A stretch of DNA of 64,000 bases from positions 124,001 to 188,000 of the forward strand of contig CAVXHI010000011.1 in NCBI GenBank assembly GCA_963761655.1, written 5' to 3'. The translations under genes and the position numbers were made by a program. Below, in pieces: positions 60,327 through 64,000 of the stretch. Below the pieces are notes generated by a model that had not been told where the DNA came from, ran no database searches, and was given only the letters and a program-made list of their open reading frames with translations. Each line of letters opens with the position of its first letter. The first letter of the stretch is position 1. The stretch comes from RYN-122 sp963761655. Its GTDB lineage: Bacteria > Actinomycetota > Actinomycetes > Mycobacteriales > SCTD01.

Positions 60327-61100
60327 GTGGACGACGGCTGGCTGCGCGACCTGACCGACCCGACCGGGGCAGGGCCGGTGGTCGCCTACGGCGGTGGGGG
60401 CCTGTCCTCCGGCGCGAAGGGCTTCTCCCCCGTCGAGTCCGCGCTGCTGCGGGGGCTGCGCGGTGCCGGGCACCGACCCAGGGTCACGCTCATCCCGACC
60501 GCCAGCGGCGACGACGACGCCTTCATGGACGCCTTCCGGGCCGCCTGCGACGGCGAGGACGCCGAGGGCCACGTGCTGTCGCTGTTCCGCCGCACCGAGG
60601 CGCCGTTCGGGAACGTCCTCGACGACGCCGACCTCGTCTACGTCACCGGCGGGGCGGTCGCGAACCTGGCCGCCCTGTGGCGGCTGCACGGGCTGGCCGC
60701 CGAGGTGGTCGGCGCGTGGCGGCGGGGCGCCGTCGTCGCCGGGTCGAGCGCGGGGGCGCTGATCTGGTCGCTGGGCGGCGTCACCACGAGCTTCGGCACC
60801 CCGGCCGGCTGGACCGACGGCCTCGGCGTCGTCCCGCACACCCTGTGCCCGCACTTCGACACCCAGCCGGGCCGGGCCCGGCTGTACCGCGAGCTCGTCG
60901 AGGCCGGCGAGCTCGCGCCCGGGTACGGCCTGGACGAGGACGCCGCCGGGGTGTTCGTCGGCGGGGAGCTCGTCCACGTGCTGTCCGACCGCGAGGGCCC
61001 CGGGGTGCACGCCGTCGGTCAGCTCCCGACGGAGAGCGCGTCCCCGACGGCGACCTTGCCGCGCAGGGTCTCCGGTGCGGTCTCGAGCACGGTGTCGTAG
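60327..61100 (+). CDS. Peptidase S51 family (cyanophycinase/dipeptidase E-like)
   Basis: 257 residues, start GTG 60327. Rossmann-like class I glutamine amidotransferase fold: VVAYGGGGLSSGAKG, ADLVYVTGGAVANLAALWRL, the nucleophile Ser in VVAGSSAGALIWSLGG, and LCPHFDTQPGRARLY with the His, then GYGLDEDAAGVFVGGELVHV. It should hydrolyse Asp- or Glu-linked dipeptides or cyanophycin-like amides. The last 80 bases overlap the convergent DUF192 gene. Confidence 0.87.
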   Translation: MDDGWLRDLTDPTGAGPVVAYGGGGLSSGAKGFSPVESALLRGLRGAGHRPRVTLIPTASGDDDAFMDAFRAACDGEDAEGHVLSLFRRTEAPFGNVLDDADLVYVTGGAVANLAALWRLHGLAAEVVGAWRRGAVVAGSSAGALIWSLGGVTTSFGTPAGWTDGLGVVPHTLCPHFDTQPGRARLYRELVEAGELAPGYGLDEDAAGVFVGGELVHVLSDREGPGVHAVGQLPTESASPTATLPRRVSGAVSSTVS

Positions 61101-61492
61101 GAGGCGTCCGGCCCGTAGAGGGGGCACTCCTGCGGCTGCGCGGACGGGCACGGCGTCATGTCGTAGACCCCGACCACCCGGCCGCCGCTGGCGAACACCG
61201 CCGTCAGCGGCACCTTCGTCTGGAACATGTAGAACTTGTCGTACGACGGCGCGTCCCACCGGAAGACCATCCCGGTGCCCGGCGGCACGTCCGTGCGGTC
61301 CATCAGCCCGACCTCGCGCTCGGGCTCGGTGTCGGCCACCTCCGCCCGGACCGTCGTCGCCTGCCCCACCCGCACCGCCACGGTGGGGCCGGTGGAGGTG
61401 GTCGAGGTGGTCGGGGTGGTCACGGCTGCGGGCTCGTCCGCGCTGCAGCCGGACAGGAGCAGGCCGGCCAGGAGCAGGGGCAGCAGGCGCAT
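61019..61492 (-). CDS. DUF192-family lipoprotein
   Basis: 157 residues, start ATG 61492. Signal peptide with lipobox LLLSGC (residues 11-16), Thr-rich linker, then the DUF192 barrel (EREVGLMDRTDVPPGTGMVF, YMFQTKVPLTAVFASGG, VVGVYDMTPCPSAQPQECPL, ETLRGKVAVGDALSV). The conserved MDR near the start of the domain is present. Function of DUF192 is not firmly known; it is usually an exported or surface protein. Convergent with the S51 peptidase gene. Confidence 0.88.
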   Translation of the reverse strand: MRLLPLLLAGLLLSGCSADEPAAVTTPTTSTTSTGPTVAVRVGQATTVRAEVADTEPEREVGLMDRTDVPPGTGMVFRWDAPSYDKFYMFQTKVPLTAVFASGGRVVGVYDMTPCPSAQPQECPLYGPDASYDTVLETAPETLRGKVAVGDALSVGS

Positions 61493-61571
61493 GCCCCGAG
61501 TCTGCCCGAGTAGCGCTCCTCCTCGTGGGCAAGCACCCTGTGCACGACCCACCCCTGACCCTGGAGTCCTC

Positions 61572-61796
61572 ATGATCGCTCGTCGCATGTCCGCGCTCGG
61601 CTTCAACAGCGACATCCTGCACGCCCTCGCGTTCGCCTCCATCGGCGGCAGCATCCTCACCTGGCGCGGCGCCAAGGCCAAGGGCGACGTCGCCCACGCC
61701 GAGCGCCTCGGCATCTTCATCGGCCTCTGGGCGCCGACCTTCTTCGCGCTGGCCGACCTCGTCGCCACCTCCGAGCAGGCGGACGGCAAGCTCTAG
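61572..61796 (+). CDS. Small two-TM membrane protein
   Basis: 74 residues from ATG 61572 after CTGGAG. Two hydrophobic helices (DILHALAFASIGGSILTW and GIFIGLWAPTFFALADLV) with a charged hairpin between (GAKAKGDVAHAERL). No named family, but the sequence has the look of a conserved actinobacterial short membrane protein. It overlaps the convergent HNH gene by 4 bases. Confidence 0.65.
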   Translation: MIARRMSALGFNSDILHALAFASIGGSILTWRGAKAKGDVAHAERLGIFIGLWAPTFFALADLVATSEQADGKL

Positions 61797-62536
61797 GACG
61801 CCCCCGCGGAGCCCCGGGCCCCGGGGCTCCGCAACGGCGCCAGTGTCGGCGCCGTGCTCGTCGGTGCCGGCTCGTCCGGGCACCTCGCCAGCAGGGTCGT
61901 GAGCGCTGTCTGCTCGGCCCGTGTCACGCCCAGCCCGTACTTCGCCTTGACCGCCACCTGCCGCGCCGCGTAGGCGCAGCGGGCGCTCCGGTCCGGAGGC
62001 AGCCAGGAGGCGGCGTCGCTGGCGCCCTTGGCCCGGTTCGCCGACGTCGAGGTGGCGAGCAGGTCGAGGGGGTCGTTCGCCAGCGCCACCCGCTCCTGCC
62101 ACGGCCAGGTCGCCGCCCCGAGCTGCCAGGCGTCGGCCAGCGCCACGACGTGGTCGATCTCGACCTGTCCCCCGCCGCGCACGTGCGCGACGTCCCGGCC
62201 CGTGTACGGGTCGTGCAGGGTCCCGCTGAGCACCACGCAGCCGCGCGTGCCCTCCTTGAGGACGACGTCGTCGAGGTCGCGCCGCAGGACGTCGTTGCGG
62301 GTGTCGCACCCGTTGCGGTCGGCGTCGGCCCAGGGCTGGCCGAACTGCGCCCGGTCGTACCCGGTCAGCGGCCCGCGGCCCTGCACGCGCAGGGTGCCGA
62401 GCAGGGCCGACGCCGAGGACGGGCGCGGTGCCGGCGTCGGCGCGGGGGCGGCGACAGGGTCGACGGTGCACCCGGCGACCAGGAGGAGGGCGAGGAGCCT
62501 AGGCCGCAGCGCCGAGCCACTGCTCCCGCACGTCAC
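61793..62536 (-). CDS. Exported HNH nuclease-family protein (DUF1524)
   Basis: 247 residues, GTG 62536. Signal peptide with lipobox LVAGC. The DUF1524/HNH core reads GYDRAQFGQPWADADRNGCD, TRNDVLRRDLDDVVLKEG, QVEIDHVVALADAWQLGAAT (the DH of the HNH motif), FALANDPLDLLATSTSAN-like ALANDPLDLLATSTSANRAK, and ASWLPPDRSARCAYAARQVA. Such secreted proteins are widespread in actinobacteria and may degrade extracellular DNA. Start overlaps the upstream DUF3817 gene by 38 bases. Confidence 0.85.
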   Translation of the reverse strand: MTCGSSGSALRPRLLALLLVAGCTVDPVAAPAPTPAPRPSSASALLGTLRVQGRGPLTGYDRAQFGQPWADADRNGCDTRNDVLRRDLDDVVLKEGTRGCVVLSGTLHDPYTGRDVAHVRGGGQVEIDHVVALADAWQLGAATWPWQERVALANDPLDLLATSTSANRAKGASDAASWLPPDRSARCAYAARQVAVKAKYGLGVTRAEQTALTTLLARCPDEPAPTSTAPTLAPLRSPGARGSAGAS

Positions 62537-62819
62537 GCGTCACCCGCCGCTCGACCCACAGGGCGAGGACCGGGACGGCGCCCCCGGCCGCGATGAGCAG
62601 CATGCGCAGCGGCTGCCACCCGGTGCGCCGGGCGAGGTCGACCATGGCGACCAGGTAGACGGCGAACAGCCAGCCGTGGACGGTCCACAGGAAGCGCGTG
62701 ACCTCGCGGAAGCCGGTGTGGTCGAGCGGGTAGGTCAGGACGCACGACGCCAGGAGCCAGACGCCGGTCGTGATGGCGACGACCCGGTAGCGCAGCAGGG
62801 CGCTCGCGATGCCCTTCAC
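62499..62819 (-). CDS. DUF3817 membrane protein
   Basis: 106 residues, GTG 62819, overlapping the upstream gene by 4 bases (GTGA). Three hydrophobic helices (VVAITTGVWLLASCVLTYPL; TRFLWTVHGWLFAVYLVAMV; LRMLLIAAGGAVPVLALWVE). The middle HGWLFAVYLV is the DUF3817 hallmark. Function unknown. Confidence 0.85.
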   Translation of the reverse strand: MKGIASALLRYRVVAITTGVWLLASCVLTYPLDHTGFREVTRFLWTVHGWLFAVYLVAMVDLARRTGWQPLRMLLIAAGGAVPVLALWVERRVTRDVREQWLGAAA

Positions 62820-63169
62820 CGCTGCGCCTGGTCGCGGGCGTGCAGCTCGGCGAGGCGGCGGTTGTAGGCGGCGAGCTCGGGGTCGTCGTCGAAGGTGTCG
62901 ACGACCACCGGGACGGAGGGCGTGTCGTCGACAGGCAGCACCGTCGCCTCGCTCCGGCCCTCCAGGGTGTCCACCATCTCCTTGGCCCACAGGAAGACGG
63001 CGAACGCGGCGAACAGCCACCACTCGAAGGCGTAGCTCCAGTTGAGGACGCGGCCGGAGTCCTGGGCCCGGTGCAGCTGCCAGCGGCCGGCCTCGACGCA
63101 GACGACCACCGCGGCGACCGCGACGACGTGCAGGGCGAGCCACCCGGGGGTGAACAGCCTGCGGACCAT
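62816..63169 (-). CDS. Small membrane protein, SURF1-like N-terminus
   Basis: 117 residues, ATG 63169. TM helices WLALHVVAVAAVVVCVEAGR and YAFEWWLFAAFAVFLWAKEM with GRWQLHRAQDSGRVLNWSYA between, then an acidic cytoplasmic tail (FDDDPELAAYNRRLAELHAR). The GRWQLHR wording recalls SURF1 family starts, but the protein is far shorter. Genes of this sort commonly stand directly upstream of DUF3817 genes. Role unknown. Confidence 0.75.
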   Translation of the reverse strand: MVRRLFTPGWLALHVVAVAAVVVCVEAGRWQLHRAQDSGRVLNWSYAFEWWLFAAFAVFLWAKEMVDTLEGRSEATVLPVDDTPSVPVVVDTFDDDPELAAYNRRLAELHARDQAQR

Positions 63170-63298
63170 GTCCCGACCCTACCGGCGCACGGTCCGCCCG
63201 GCCTGCTGTGCGGCGACCGGATGTCCGTGGCCTGCTGTCCGGGGCCTGCTGTCCGGGCCTCCTGTGTGGGGGCGTCGTCCAGGGGCAGGACCACCCTC
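63170..63298. repeat. Intergenic region with short GGCCTGCTGT repeats
   Basis: Three near copies of GGCCTGCTGTSCGG occur between 63199 and 63260 in the divergent gap between the membrane protein and the histidine phosphatase. They may be binding sites or simple slippage repeats. Confidence 0.4.
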
Positions 63299-63316
63299 GT
63301 GTCGACACGAGGGTGG
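63291..63316. promoter_or_regulatory. Perfect 26-bp palindrome covering the phosphatase start codon
   Basis: CCACCCTCGTGTC followed directly by its exact complement, centred on GTCGAC at 63301-63306. The GTG start at 63299 lies inside. As DNA it is an ideal operator for a dimeric repressor; as RNA it would hide the start codon in a 11-13 pair stem. Confidence 0.65.
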
Positions 63317-64000
63317 CCCCGGGGGCTGTGGGTGGTCCGCCACGGCGAGAGCGCGGGCAACGTCGCGCGCGACGCCGCCGAGGCGCAGGAGCTCGAGCGG
63401 ATCGACATCGCCCAGCGCGACATGGACGTGCCGCTGTCGGAGCTCGGCGAGCAGCAGGCGGCGGCGCTCGGCCGCTGGACCGCGCGGCAGGACGACCGCC
63501 CCACCACCGTCTGGGTCTCGCCGTACCTGCGGGCGCAGGAGACGGCCCGCCTCGCGGTGGCCGCGGCCGGCCTCGACGTCCGCGTCCGGGTGGACGAGCG
63601 GCTGCGCGAGCGCGAGTTCGGCGTCCTGGACGGCTTGACCCGCAAGGGCATCACCACCCTGTTCCCGGACGAGTCCGAGCGCCGGACCCGCCTCGGCAAG
63701 TTCTTCCACCGCCCGCCGGGCGGCGAGTCCTGGGCGGACGTCGCCCTGCGAGTGCGCGCCGTCCTCGACGAGATCCGCAGCCACGAGCAGGACGAGCGCG
63801 TCGTGGTCGTCGCGCACCAGGTCGTGGTGCTCGTCGTCCGCTACGTCGTCGAAGGCATGTCCGAGGCGGAGGTGCTCGAGGTCGACCGGCAGGGCGAGGT
63901 CGCCAACTGCTCGGTCACCTCCTACGCGTTCGACACCGGCGAGCCGGTGCTCACCCGCTACAACGCCGTCAGCGAGCAGGACGCCCCCACCACCACGGAG
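63299..64000 (+). CDS. Histidine phosphatase family protein (3' end beyond the window)
   Basis: At least 234 residues. The phosphohistidine motif is LWVVRHGESAGN near residue 11; later catalytic parts are VWVSPYLRAQETARL, DERLREREFGVLDG (acid), and VVVVAHQVVVLVVRY with the second His. Phosphoglycerate-mutase/SixA-like phosphatase of unknown substrate. GTG 63299 is the likely start but sits within a palindrome; a GTG at 63329 would be too short to keep the full first strand. The right edge cuts the C-terminus. Confidence 0.88.
   Translation, partial: MSTRGWPRGLWVVRHGESAGNVARDAAEAQELERIDIAQRDMDVPLSELGEQQAAALGRWTARQDDRPTTVWVSPYLRAQETARLAVAAAGLDVRVRVDERLREREFGVLDGLTRKGITTLFPDESERRTRLGKFFHRPPGGESWADVALRVRAVLDEIRSHEQDERVVVVAHQVVVLVVRYVVEGMSEAEVLEVDRQGEVANCSVTSYAFDTGEPVLTRYNAVSEQDAPTTTE

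Noticed and set aside
60174..62471. 765-codon minus-strand frame
   Set aside because: It crosses four well-supported genes in other frames and is a composition artefact.

Overview
The window is very GC-rich with dense, overlapping genes (ATGA/GTGA junctions, frequent GTG starts). The gene content (a six-gene Mce operon with YrbE permeases, a CYP153 system, many small actinobacterial families) points to a chromosome of an actinomycete (Actinomycetota). I cannot name the genus. No rRNA, complete tRNA or CRISPR array was seen.

Region 1, about 1-12.8 kb: an acyl-CoA dehydrogenase cut by the left edge, then a minus-strand cluster for hydroxylation of aliphatic chains: a ruined 3Fe-4S ferredoxin, FAD ferredoxin reductase, GMC alcohol oxidoreductase, 2Fe-2S ferredoxin, CYP153 P450 and a second ferredoxin reductase. 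A divergent PucR-type regulator faces it and is fused in frame to the back half of an IS481-type transposase. After that come a small membrane protein, a stripped-down ABC ATPase and a GAF-histidine kinase/NarL response regulator pair.

Region 2, about 12.5-27 kb: one long minus-strand Mce (MlaD) operon: yrbEA, yrbEB, Mkl-type ATPase, six MlaD proteins, an MMPL/RND transporter, a membrane-anchored parvulin foldase and a small membrane protein. It should build an envelope-spanning lipid or steroid importer. The first three genes carry an extraordinary density of single-base indels while their protein sequence is otherwise conserved.

Region 3, about 27.3-59.4 kb: an accessory island. It opens with a broken TPR gene and holds coiled-coil proteins of unknown function, a DUF2130-like nuclease candidate and three tyrosine recombinases (two in a minus-strand operon, both needing a +1 frameshift, one with a CTT TGA C site). 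Then come defence genes: a two-gene CBASS-like unit (SLATT two-TM effector plus CD-NTase), a DUF4238 protein, a type I Wadjet operon jetABCD (jetD frameshifted), a DEAD/DEAH helicase with a recombinase-like HTH, and a two-gene unit of a PD-(D/E)XK-TerD fusion plus a large UPF1-like helicase-nuclease. Three of these operons (CBASS, Wadjet, helicase-nuclease) share one promoter-like element, TGTCAC-N10-TANNKT, suggesting common control.

Region 4, about 59.5-64 kb: ordinary core genes: alpha/beta hydrolase, S51 peptidase, DUF192 lipoprotein, HNH-family lipoprotein, DUF3817 membrane protein and a histidine phosphatase cut by the right edge, whose start codon lies inside a perfect 26-bp palindrome.
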